A stretch of DNA of 64,000 nucleotides from Microbacterium sp. SL75 (lineage in GTDB: Bacteria; Actinomycetota; Actinomycetes; Actinomycetales; Microbacteriaceae). Position 1 is the stretch's first letter, and every line of letters starts with the position of its first letter. This document shows, piece after piece, positions 33,911 through 41,963 of the stretch. The notes beneath the pieces were generated by a model. It worked only from the letters and a program-made list of their open reading frames with translations, searched no databases and had not been told where the DNA came from. The stretch covers positions 372,001 through 436,000 of the forward strand of contig NZ_CP113067.1 in the NCBI RefSeq assembly GCF_026625865.1. The letters are read 5' to 3'. The position numbers were made by a program, and so were the translations under genes.

Positions 33911-35239
33911 TCAGTGGGCGAGGCGCAGGGCGTCCTGAGCCAGGTGGAAGAAGTCGCTCATCGCCCCCGTGACCGCCTGAGCGTCGTCGTCCGACAGGAG
34001 CCACACCACGGTCGCCTCGCGATCGCCGTCGCGCGCGAACCAGCTGCCCGTCAGCACACCGAGGCTCGACCCGCCCTTGAAGGCGGCGTACGGCCACGTT
34101 CCGAGATCGAGCCCCTGCCCGGGGTTCTCGCTCAGGATGCCGAGCACCTCGGCATCCTGCGTCTGCTGCAGCGCGCGGTGGACGGCGGCGATGTCGTTCG
34201 CACTGGCGAACCAGTCGAATCCGTCCTGCCACACGGGGGTGGTGACGTCGGCGACCTCCACGGCGAGGGGCGCCGCGTCGATGCGGTCGAGTACGGCGCG
34301 TTTTCCCGCGTCGTCGGCGGCGGCCCACTCGGCCCGCAGCGAGGCGTCGCCCCAGCCGAGGGTGAACAGCTCCTTGGTCGAGAGGAAGGGCGAGAGCACG
34401 GACGGGTCGCTGTGACCCGACCGCACCACCGCCGCCTCCACGCGCTCGCGCCCGAGCCGCGTGATCAGCAGATCGGTCGCGGTGTTGTCGCTGATGCGGA
34501 TCATCGCGGAGGCTGCGTCCCGCACCGACACCTCGGTCCCGGTGGGCGCGGTCTGCAGCTCGCCGGAGGGGAGGCTCCGGTCGGTGTCACGGAGGACGAG
34601 CTTCTCGTCCCACGACAGGTCGCCGGAGGCCACGGCATCCGCCACCGCCAGAAGCACGTACAGCTTGAAGCCCGAGGCGAGAGGGGCCAACCGGTTCGCA
34701 TCGACGGCGAGCGCCTCCTCGTCCCCGCGAAGCACGAGGGCGCTGACCTCGCCCGGGAGGTCGGCGAGGCGCTGCTCGACCTCGTCGAGAGAGGTCGAGG
34801 GGGTCCACGGCTTCGCCACGGGGCCGAAGACCATCCCGGTGATGCGGCTCGCGCCGTCGATCGTGAGCGAGAGATCGAAGGGGTCGCCGAGGGCGCCCGC
34901 GAGGGTCGCCACCGCCTGGGTCTCGGTGCCCTGGTAGGCCGTGACGGTGAACGGGGCGGCCGGTCGCAACTGACGGTTGACGAGCTCGGCGACCTGCTCC
35001 GCCGGAACCTGCGCGAGGAAGCTCTCATGCAGGACGCGGGCCCACTCGCCGGGGGTGGTGTCGGCCTCGGCCTCCAGCTTGTCGATGATCCACGTCACGC
35101 GCTCCCCGACGGGGGTGTTCGGAACGTCGACGGATGCCGCCGGGCTCGCGGGCGTATCCGGTGCCGCGCTGGCGCAAGCGGTGAGGGCCGCGACGGCGGC
35201 GGCGGAGAGGACGGCGGCGAGGCGGCGGGCGAGAGTCAC
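33911..35239 (-). CDS. LpqF-like lipoprotein, serine beta-lactamase fold hydrolase
   Basis: 442 residues. Signal sequence with lipobox LTAC (Cys22). An N-terminal domain of about 110 residues resembles the Cpe/LpqF domain of mycobacterial LpqF, followed by a class A beta-lactamase-type domain with SxxK as SGFK (185-188), SDN (246-248) and KGG near 400. All three catalytic motifs are intact, but the two-domain layout argues for an esterase/peptidase role rather than antibiotic resistance. GTG 35239 is preceded by GGAAGGA. Confidence 0.88.
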   Translation of the reverse strand: MTLARRLAAVLSAAAVAALTACASAAPDTPASPAASVDVPNTPVGERVTWIIDKLEAEADTTPGEWARVLHESFLAQVPAEQVAELVNRQLRPAAPFTVTAYQGTETQAVATLAGALGDPFDLSLTIDGASRITGMVFGPVAKPWTPSTSLDEVEQRLADLPGEVSALVLRGDEEALAVDANRLAPLASGFKLYVLLAVADAVASGDLSWDEKLVLRDTDRSLPSGELQTAPTGTEVSVRDAASAMIRISDNTATDLLITRLGRERVEAAVVRSGHSDPSVLSPFLSTKELFTLGWGDASLRAEWAAADDAGKRAVLDRIDAAPLAVEVADVTTPVWQDGFDWFASANDIAAVHRALQQTQDAEVLGILSENPGQGLDLGTWPYAAFKGGSSLGVLTGSWFARDGDREATVVWLLSDDDAQAVTGAMSDFFHLAQDALRLAH

Positions 35240-35290
35240 GGGGTTCCTTCCGGGGGGAGAGAATCCCACGCTACGCACGCCGCCTCGTCG

Positions 35291-36730
35291 TCACCTCCCT
35301 CTCGAGAGGGATCTCAGGGTGCGCCGCGCACGCCACCCCATCACCACGTCGACCAGCACGAACACCGCGAGCGTGTACCCGACCAGCGGCAGCACCAACC
35401 CGATCGCCACCGACGCGACCAGCACCGCCCCGGTCCCCCACCACGGTGCCAGGCGCAGCACGCCGCGGGCGGGGGCGCCCGTGGCTCCTCCCGTCGGACG
35501 ACGCTTCCACCACATCAAGTACCCCAGCACCACGAGAGCGGCGATGCCGATCGCGAGAGCGAACAGCACGAGCTGGTTCGCCAGGCCGAACATGGTTCCC
35601 ATGTGCAGATCGACGCCCCAGCGCGAGAGCTTGGCCAGCAGCGGGTAATCGGCGAACTCGACCCGGTCGGTCACCCGCAGGGTCGATGGGTCGACGGCCA
35701 CGGCATCCACCTCGGTCGGGAAACTCCGGTGGATCTCCTGCACGACCCAGGCCTTGCCCGCGGACGCGGGAGGGCGGATCTCGAGGTCGCCGGAGTTCAC
35801 GTTCGCGTCTCGGGCCACGGCCCACACCGCGTCGAAGGTCGCAGGATCCGCGGACGGCGCACCCGACGAATGCCCGCCGCCGTGGTGCGCGTGCTCGCCT
35901 CCGGCCGCGGCCGCCCCGTCGAGGGTGGTGGTGAGGGCGGGAGTTCCCCCACCCACGAGGGTGCGAAGCTCGGCCACGTTCGCGCCCGCGAACGTCGACC
36001 ACGTGATGCCCGTGGCCGACAGGAACAGCGCCCCGACCACGACCCAGATGCCCACGGCCGAATGCCAGCCCGACAGACGCCGGTAACCCGTGTGCCGTCG
36101 GTTCGGTCGCAGCAGATCGCGGCGCCCCCGGCGGCTGCGCACGAAGCGTCCGATCCAGAGTCCCAGTCCCGCCAGCGCCACGATCCCGAGCCAGGATGCC
36201 GCGAGCTCGCTGTACCAGCGACCGACGTCTCCGAGGTGCAGCGAGCGGTGCAGGTCGCTGATCCAATGCCGCAACGGCAGCGCACCGCTCGTGCCGTAGG
36301 CCGGCAGGTCGCCGCGGATCTCGGTGGTGGCGGGGTCGACGAAGATCGCCCTCGTCGTGCTCTCGGGCAAGGTGTCGTCGGCGAACATCACGCGCGTGGT
36401 CGCCCCGGCCTGGGGTGCCGGACGCACGGCGACGGGAGTCGCCCCGCCGCCGACGTACTGCTCCGCGGCCGACACCTGTTCGGCGAGCGGTACCGCCGGC
36501 GCCGTCGTGGCCGCGGTGAGCTCGTGCGCGTACAGGGTGCTCTCGAGGGTCGGGGTGATCGCATACAGCGCGCCGCTCACCGCCGCGACGAGGATGAACG
36601 GCCCCACCAGCAGGCCCGCGAAGAAGTGCAGGCGCCGCAGCAGCGCAGTGAACCACCCGCGAGAGGACGCCCCCGCTGCGGCAGAGGGAGCGGACGGTGT
36701 GGCTTTCGGGTCAGCGCCCACGGCGGTCAC
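35291..36730 (-). CDS. PepSY-associated membrane protein
   Basis: 479 residues. Four main membrane helices (about 25-50, 190-215, 235-260 and 380-405) plus one or two at the C-terminus, alternating with two PepSY-type extracytoplasmic domains; SDLHRSLHLGDVGRWY and WGVDLHMGTMFG are the family's His-containing helices. A His-rich loop (HAHHGGGH) near 290 could bind metal. Such proteins are often tied to iron or copper reduction and uptake. The GTG at 36730 has GGAG at 8 nt. Confidence 0.85.
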   Translation of the reverse strand: MTAVGADPKATPSAPSAAAGASSRGWFTALLRRLHFFAGLLVGPFILVAAVSGALYAITPTLESTLYAHELTAATTAPAVPLAEQVSAAEQYVGGGATPVAVRPAPQAGATTRVMFADDTLPESTTRAIFVDPATTEIRGDLPAYGTSGALPLRHWISDLHRSLHLGDVGRWYSELAASWLGIVALAGLGLWIGRFVRSRRGRRDLLRPNRRHTGYRRLSGWHSAVGIWVVVGALFLSATGITWSTFAGANVAELRTLVGGGTPALTTTLDGAAAAGGEHAHHGGGHSSGAPSADPATFDAVWAVARDANVNSGDLEIRPPASAGKAWVVQEIHRSFPTEVDAVAVDPSTLRVTDRVEFADYPLLAKLSRWGVDLHMGTMFGLANQLVLFALAIGIAALVVLGYLMWWKRRPTGGATGAPARGVLRLAPWWGTGAVLVASVAIGLVLPLVGYTLAVFVLVDVVMGWRARRTLRSLSRGR

Positions 36731-36845
36731 GCGCGGGCTCCGATCGACGGCGGGGCCGGGATCGGCGTGAGGGGACGAGCAGGAAACATCGAGGTCTCTT
36801 TCCGAGCGCAGGATGCGCTCGCGACAGGACGCCGCGCAGTGCGGA

Positions 36846-36885
36846 CGCCGTCGCCCACGGCGGCCCCTCCTCAGGGGCGACGGCG
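36846..36885 (-). terminator. terminator-like or attenuator hairpin
   Basis: Perfect 11-bp stem CGCCGTCGCCC/GGGCGACGGCG with a loop that can itself pair (GCCCC/GGGGC). Lies between the downstream end of the 37001 gene and the PepSY gene. Confidence 0.55.
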
Positions 36886-37000
36886 TGGGCCGGAAGGGTG
36901 GGACGCGCCCGAAGACACGTCGACGATCGCGCTGATCCGGCGAGGTGCACGGCACAGCGGTCGATCGCTCCACCGCCGCGAGAGGCGGGCGGAGCGAGAC

Positions 37001-37609
37001 TCAGGATGCCGCGAGAGGAGGCCCGCGCCGGTGCGCGGACGAGACCACGAGGGCCGAGTGCGGACGCACCGCGACGACGACGGCGGGCACGGTTCGCCGC
37101 ACGGACGGTGCCGCAGGAAGGGTCAGCACGACGCGCACCCGCGCGCGGAGCCAGACGACGCTGCGCTCCGCGAGGACGCGCAGGGCTGCGAGCGTCCGCT
37201 CGCCCCGGTGCAGGGCCACGGTGGTGGCGACAGCAGCGGCAGCGTGGCCGAGCCACATCACGGCATCCGGGCTCACCGCCGGGAGCGCGGTGCCCGTGAG
37301 CACCGGTAGAGCGGAGCCGTGGACGTGCGCCGCGGCGGCCAGGTCGTAGCTGCCGAGCACGAACAGCGTGTGGAACAGCACTTGGCTCACCGCAACGGCC
37401 ACCGCGAGGCGCCAGGTCGACAGGCGGCGCCCGGCCAACACCGTGCACACGACGAACGACAGAGCGAGCGGCACGGCGACACCGAACAGGCCGGGAATCT
37501 CTCCTCCGCCGCTGACGTGCGAGAGCAGAGCGACGAAGGTGGCGACGGATGCCGCGGCGGTGCCGCGCGCTACGCGCGTCGCCCGGGCCTGTCGTCGCAT
37601 GGAACTCAT
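37001..37609 (-). CDS. integral membrane hypothetical protein, 202 aa
   Basis: Four hydrophobic segments (about 20-40, 45-60, 70-90 and 118-135), then a basic cytoplasmic C-terminal tail. A His-containing loop (AAAHVHGSALP) lies before the last helix. Not assigned to a family by eye. It lies upstream of the PepSY gene on the same strand with 270 nt between and a hairpin in the gap, so co-transcription is doubtful. The ATG at 37609 is the first; another at 37600. Confidence 0.7.
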   Translation of the reverse strand: MSSMRRQARATRVARGTAAASVATFVALLSHVSGGGEIPGLFGVAVPLALSFVVCTVLAGRRLSTWRLAVAVAVSQVLFHTLFVLGSYDLAAAAHVHGSALPVLTGTALPAVSPDAVMWLGHAAAAVATTVALHRGERTLAALRVLAERSVVWLRARVRVVLTLPAAPSVRRTVPAVVVAVRPHSALVVSSAHRRGPPLAAS

Positions 37610-37795
37610 TGTGTCAGGCGCGGGCGCCCGAGCCGGACGGGTGTCGCCGGCCGGAGAGGAGATACCCCCCCCCGGTGGTCAGAGCGACGACGAGCCGACG
37701 ACGGCGAGATACCTCGCGTTCGCGTTGCCCATCACCAGACCCGCCGCGACGAAGCCCGCCCCTAGGCTGAAACCCACCCAGGCCAGGAGGATGCC

Positions 37796-38800
37796 GTGAC
37801 CCCACCCCGTGTCGTGATCGCCGGCGCAAGCGGTTTCATCGGCCACGCGCTCGTCGACGCCTTTCGCGCGGACGGCTACGAGGTGGCGACGGTGGGACGG
37901 ACCGGAGACGCCGTGTGGACGGACGCGGACGCGATCGCGCAGCGGGTCGATGGAGCCGACGTGCTGATCAACCTCGCGGGCAAGATCGTGTCGTGCCGGT
38001 ACACCGACGCGAATCGCGACGAGATCCTGCGCTCCAGAGTCGACACCACCCGCGCGCTCCGCGACGCCGTCGCGACCGCGGAGCACCCTCCCCGGGTCTG
38101 GATGAACGCGTCGACCGCGACCCTGTATCGGCACGAAACCGAGCGGGGCAACGACGAGATGGACGGCGTCACGGGCGAGGGCTTCTCGGTCGACGTGGCG
38201 ACCAACTGGGAACGCGCCCTGTTCGAGGGGGACCTCCCCTCCACGCGCCGCGTGGCCCTGCGCATGGCGATCGTGTTCGGCGACGGGCCGGCGACCCGAA
38301 TCCTCCTGGCCCTCGCGCGACTCGGTCTCGGCGGCCCCCAGATCGACAGCTGGTGGTTCCCGCACCGTCGCTACCGCGGAATCGGCCCCCGTCCCACGGG
38401 CCCCGTGCGCTCGAGCTGGAGCAGGACATCGGGGCGACAGCGCTTCAGCTGGATCCACATCGACGATGTGGTGGCATCCGTCCGCTTCATCCGCGACCAC
38501 GACGAGATCGCCGGGCCGGTCAACCTCTCGGCTCCCGGCGTCACCGACAACCGCACGCTCATGCGCGAGCTGCGCCGCGTCGCCCGCGCTCCCTTCGGGC
38601 TGCCGGCTTTCCGGTAGATGCTCGACCCGGCGATGGCGGTGCTGCGCAACGAGCCCGAGCTCGTGCTCAAGAGCAGGTGGGCGGTGCCCCGGGTGCTGAC
38701 GGAGGCGGGGTTCTCGTTCCGGTACCCGCAGATCGGCCCGGCTCTCGACGCCGTCGTGACGGTGCGGCCCGCTCGGGCGCGCGACCTCTTCTCACGCTGA
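37796..38800 (+). pseudogene. TIGR01777-type NAD-dependent epimerase, split by in-frame amber codon
   Basis: One continuous reading frame except for TAG at 38615-38617. The first 273 residues hold the Rossmann motif VVIAGASGFIGHAL at 6-19 and the family landmark FSWIHIDDVV near 220. After the stop, 60 more residues (LDPAMAVLRNEPELVLKSRWAVPRVL...) continue the expected C-terminal DUF1731 region. Relatives read ...LPA(F/W)RWMLEPA, so the TAG replaces a Trp codon TGG by one G-to-A change. An ATG follows the stop at once, so reinitiation as a separate 60-aa chain is conceivable. GTG 37796 has AGGAGG upstream. Confidence 0.85.
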
Positions 38801-38813
38801 CTACCGGAACGCA

Positions 38814-38854
38814 CGCCGCCCCCGCACCGACGGAGGTGTCGGACGGGGGCGGCG
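38814..38854. terminator. bidirectional terminator
   Basis: Perfect 11-bp stem CGCCGCCCCCG/CGGGGGCGGCG, with additional pairing inside the loop, between convergent genes. Confidence 0.8.
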
Positions 38855-38884
38855 TCGAACGATCCCGCGAGGGGGGACCGGAGG

Positions 38885-39043
38885 TCAGACCTGACGGCGG
38901 ATGAAACGCATGAGCGCGGCGACGATCCCGATGATGAGGATGATCACACCGATCCACAGCAGGAACTTCACGGCCTCGACGAAGATGCCGAGGAACAGGA
39001 GCACGAGGCCCACGATGACGAGGATGATGGCGAGAGCTGGCAT
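38885..39043 (-). CDS. small two-helix membrane protein, 52 aa (DUF6131-like)
   Basis: Two hydrophobic helices rich in Ile, Val and Leu (residues 4-20 and 27-44) joined by a short turn, ending in RFIRRQV. Composition and size match small hydrophobic stress-type membrane proteins of actinobacteria (DUF6131-like). A GTCAAG element oriented toward this gene lies at 39089-39084, back-to-back with the one serving the 90-aa gene. The ribosome site is poor (GTGGGGCCC). Confidence 0.75.
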   Translation of the reverse strand: MPALAIILVIVGLVLLFLGIFVEAVKFLLWIGVIILIIGIVAALMRFIRRQV

Positions 39044-39117
39044 GGGCCCCACTCTGCTCCGATATCGGGCCCCGCTCCCCGGCCTTGACAGGGCGAGCGG
39101 CCCGCGACACTGCGCGT

Positions 39118-39156
39118 GTCAAGACCGCTCTGGGCTCGGCATCCGGGGTCTAACGT
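39118..39156 (+). promoter_or_regulatory. two-part upstream signature: GTCAAG and CTAACGT
   Basis: GTCAAGACC starts at 39118 and CTAACGT at 39150, again 32 nt apart, 30 nt before the ATG of the repeat protein. Confidence 0.6.
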
Positions 39157-39186
39157 CGGGGACACCAACCAACCCAGGAGGCGGCA

Positions 39187-39459
39187 ATGGCCGAGCGCGA
39201 CGTCAACGGACACGACTCAGGACACGGCACCGGGCCCACGGAGGGCGAGTACACCGACGTACAGTTGCCCGACGGCACCGCCGACCGCGGGAGCTCCGAC
39301 CTCGCCGGTGAGTACGTCGACCGCGAGAACGCCGACGGGAGCGAATCGCGGCCCCGCTCCGACGAGGCCGGCGCCTACACCGACGTCGAGCGGCCCAGCG
39401 GCCGCGAGGCGCGCGAGAACGTCGACGACCCCGGCGAGTACACCGACCGCGATCGCTGA
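39187..39459 (+). CDS. small acidic protein with GEYTD repeats, 90 aa
   Basis: Four copies of G-(E/A)-Y-(T/V)-D (near residues 20, 41, 62 and 84) spaced by 21-22 residues, each followed by a D/E/R-rich linker. The first three repeats are linked by similar P-S/D-G-x-A segments, so the protein is built from duplications. No membrane helix or cysteine. CAGGAGG gives a good ribosome site. Function unknown; the fixed Tyr in each repeat suggests a binding or crosslinking site, which is speculation. Confidence 0.82.
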   Translation: MAERDVNGHDSGHGTGPTEGEYTDVQLPDGTADRGSSDLAGEYVDRENADGSESRPRSDEAGAYTDVERPSGREARENVDDPGEYTDRDR

Positions 39460-39463
39460 GACG

Positions 39464-40393
39464 TCAGCGTTCGAGCGTGCGACGCGGGTCGGCCCGGTAC
39501 GCGCGGTGATAGGCGTCGACGAAGGCCGCGGCGTCGGTGAATCCCCATCGGGCGGCGATCTCGCCGACGCTGACGCGGGTGGGATCGGCATCGACCAGAT
39601 CGGTGTGCGCCGCGCTCAGCCGGGCGGCGGAGAGGTAGTCCTCGGGCGTCGCGCTGAGCTGGGCGTTCGCGACGAACGCCCGACGCAGGCCCGCGACCGA
39701 GGTCCCCACGGCGCGGGCGACGTCGTCGATGGTGACCGGCAGCGAGGCGTGGTCGTCGATCCACGACGCCGCCGAGGTGTAGATCGACGCCTGCTCGATC
39801 GCCGACGCCCGGCGCTCGCGGGGGTCGCCGACGAGAGGGAAGGCTTCGAGGGTCGCGGTCGCCAGAGTGCGGCGCACGTGGGCGCGCACCAGCGGCTCGT
39901 TCAGCAGAGGCACCTGCGTGAGCGACCAGCGCACCGTCGCGAGCCAGTGGTCACGCAGGCGGCGCGACACGGGAGCCGTGCCGGCGAAGCGCACGGCGAG
40001 TTCGTCGTCGCCGTAGATCGCCCGCGCCGTGTCGGTCAGCCAGCCGGTATCGAAGGCGATCAGGCGCAGGTCGGTGTCGTCCGGGCGACCGATCAGTTCG
40101 TGGCCCGGCTGCACCAGGCCCGGCTCCACGCTGTACTCCCCCGTCTCGGACCCGATCGTCCATGCGTATCCCGGCGTCGATGTCGCGAAGTAGAACCGGT
40201 CCGCCTCGAAGACCACCTCGGCGCGGCACTGCCAGATCAGCCGGCGCATCGAGAACGCGGTGTCGCCGACGGCGTGCTCCGCGAAGGTGCCGCGATCCGC
40301 TTGCACATCGACCTGCCCGTACTGCGCTTGCAGCCAGGCTTGCGTTTCGGCGACGTCACTCGTGCGGACGCTGGTGTCGAAGAATTCGTTCAT
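39464..40393 (-). CDS. AraC family transcriptional regulator
   Basis: 309 residues from the ATG at 40393 (an ATG at 40438 adds 15). The N-terminal half is a ligand-binding region of the AraC-binding-like type, and the C-terminal double helix-turn-helix carries VTIDDVARAVGTSVAGLRRAF and IAARWGFTDAAAFVDAYHRAY. Divergent from a GNAT gene across a short AT-containing gap (ATGATAGTTATCC), which holds the likely promoters of both. Confidence 0.88.
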   Translation of the reverse strand: MNEFFDTSVRTSDVAETQAWLQAQYGQVDVQADRGTFAEHAVGDTAFSMRRLIWQCRAEVVFEADRFYFATSTPGYAWTIGSETGEYSVEPGLVQPGHELIGRPDDTDLRLIAFDTGWLTDTARAIYGDDELAVRFAGTAPVSRRLRDHWLATVRWSLTQVPLLNEPLVRAHVRRTLATATLEAFPLVGDPRERRASAIEQASIYTSAASWIDDHASLPVTIDDVARAVGTSVAGLRRAFVANAQLSATPEDYLSAARLSAAHTDLVDADPTRVSVGEIAARWGFTDAAAFVDAYHRAYRADPRRTLER

Positions 40394-40476
40394 GAAGAGG
40401 GGCGTCGACCGCCGGAAAGGCGGGGCGCTCCTGCTCATGATAGTTATCCCGAAGCCTCCCCCTCGAAAGGACCCCG

Positions 40477-40938
40477 ATGGCCGATTCTGCCTCCATCCGC
40501 CCCATCGATACCGACGACGCGGGTGAGGTGTTGACCATCCAACGCGCCGCTTTCGCGAGCGAGGCGCTCATCTACGGCGATGCCGACATGCCTCCGCTGA
40601 CGCAGACCCTCGAGGAGCTGCGCGCGGAGCTCGTCGAGAACCTCGGATGCGTCGCCGTCACGGATCGTCGCATCGTGGGGGCCGTTCGCGCTCGTCTCGA
40701 CGGCGAGCTGCTGCTCATCGGTCGTCTCGCCATCGCTCCCGACCAGCAGGGCGAAGGCCTCGGCACGCTGTTGCTCGCCGCCGTCGAGGACCGCGGCCGC
40801 AAAGCGGGAGCCACCGAGGCCGAGCTGTTCACCGGCGCACTCAGCGAGGCCAACCAGCGTCTGTACGAGCGCGAGGGGTACCACCGCTCCGAAGAGACCG
40901 CCGACGGCGAGATCTTCTACCGCAAAGCGCTGCGCTGA
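40477..40938 (+). CDS. GNAT family N-acetyltransferase
   Basis: 153 residues. Acetyl-CoA motif A reads GRLAIAPDQQGEGLGTLLL (about 82-100), with the Q-x-x-G-x-G/A loop as QQGEGLG, followed by NQRLYEREGYHR, a classic motif-B/C end. GAAAGGA precedes the ATG. A single-domain GNAT with unknown acceptor; divergent from an AraC regulator that may control it. Confidence 0.9.
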   Translation: MADSASIRPIDTDDAGEVLTIQRAAFASEALIYGDADMPPLTQTLEELRAELVENLGCVAVTDRRIVGAVRARLDGELLLIGRLAIAPDQQGEGLGTLLLAAVEDRGRKAGATEAELFTGALSEANQRLYEREGYHRSEETADGEIFYRKALR

Positions 40939-40970
40939 TCGCCCGCCCGTGCCTTGAGACCGCGGATGCC

Positions 40971-41007
40971 GAGGGGCCGCCGCCCGAATCCGGACGACGG
41001 CCCCCTC
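40971..41007. terminator. terminator-like hairpin between convergent genes
   Basis: GAGGGGCCGCCG pairs with CGACGGCCCCCTC apart from one bulge and one mismatch, between the GNAT and SDR genes. Confidence 0.6.
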
Positions 41008-41016
41008 GCGTTCCGC

Positions 41017-41910
41017 TTACGGCGTGGGCATGCCGCCGTTGACGTTCAGCGTCTCGCCGATGACGTAGCTCGACTCCGCCGAGGCGAGGTAGACGTACGC
41101 CGGCGCGAGCTCGGCCGGCTGACCCATGCGTCCGAGCGGGGTCTCCTCGCCGAACTCGTCGACCTTCTCGTCGGGCTGGCCGTCGGTCACCTGCAGCGGC
41201 GTCCAGATCGGACCGGGAGCCACCGCGTTCACGCGGATGCCCTTCGGGGCGAGCTGCTGGCCGAGAGCCTTGGTGAAGGTGTTGATGGTCGCCTTGGTCG
41301 AGGCGTAGTCGACGAGGATCGGCGCCGGAGAGTAGGCCTGGATCGACGTGGTGTTGATGATGGTGGAGCCGGGCCGGAGATGCGGCACCGCCTCTTTGCA
41401 GATCCAGAACATCGCGTAGACGTTGGTCTTGAAGGTGTCGTCGAACTGCTCGTCCGACAGCGTGGTGATGTCCTCGTTGAAGATCTGCTTGCCGCCGTTG
41501 TTGACGACGATGTCGAGCCCGCCGAGCCCCTCGACCGCTTCCGCGACCAGGGTCTTGGCATACTCGCGCTCCCGCAGGTCGCCCGGGATCTGAACGACGG
41601 TCGCGCCCGCCTCGCGGAGGATCCCGGCGATGCGGTCGGCATCCACCTTCTCCTCCGGCAGGTAGGACATCGCGACCGAGGCGCCCTCGCGGGCGAAGGC
41701 GATCGCGGTGGCCGCACCGATGCCCGAGTCGGCTCCGGTGATGAGGGCCTTACGCCCCTCGAGACGTCCGCTGCCCGCGTAGGTGTCCTCGCCGAGCGCG
41801 GCCTTGGGCGTCAACTCGGCGTCGAGGCCGGGCTCTGTCTGATCCTGCGACTGCGGGTCGATATCGGCGTAGAGCTTCGCCGGGTCGGTGAAGGTGTACT
41901 GCGTGCTCAT
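41017..41910 (-). CDS. SDR family oxidoreductase (YghA type)
   Basis: 297 residues with the approx. 45-residue N-terminal extension typical of YghA-like stress SDRs. Cofactor motif TGADSGIG at 58-65, NNGG at 137-140, catalytic Ser189, Tyr202 and Lys206 (YASTK) all present. The N-terminal extension and its position 53 nt after the GH15 gene on the same strand suggest co-expression. Likely NADP(H)-dependent reduction of aldehydes or ketones. Confidence 0.92.
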   Translation of the reverse strand: MSTQYTFTDPAKLYADIDPQSQDQTEPGLDAELTPKAALGEDTYAGSGRLEGRKALITGADSGIGAATAIAFAREGASVAMSYLPEEKVDADRIAGILREAGATVVQIPGDLREREYAKTLVAEAVEGLGGLDIVVNNGGKQIFNEDITTLSDEQFDDTFKTNVYAMFWICKEAVPHLRPGSTIINTTSIQAYSPAPILVDYASTKATINTFTKALGQQLAPKGIRVNAVAPGPIWTPLQVTDGQPDEKVDEFGEETPLGRMGQPAELAPAYVYLASAESSYVIGETLNVNGGMPTP

Positions 41911-41963
41911 GGCGAGTCCTTTCAGAGGGGATGGATGCCGGGACGGGGCGCCCCGGCGGAGGT

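Noticed and set aside
33911..35239. Class A beta-lactamase conferring antibiotic resistance
   Set aside because: Motifs SxxK, SDN and KGG fit the fold, but the additional N-terminal Cpe-like domain and lipobox match LpqF-type hydrolases; no Glu166-type omega loop is evident.
36731..37000. A coding gene in the gap between PepSY and the 202-aa protein
   Set aside because: Frames here lack ribosome sites and domain content; the stretch is better explained by a hairpin and leader sequence.
39084..39090. CTTGACA read as a housekeeping -35 box for the 90-aa gene
   Set aside because: No TANNNT box lies 16-18 nt downstream on the plus strand; its orientation instead suits the minus-strand gene as part of a GTCAAG element.
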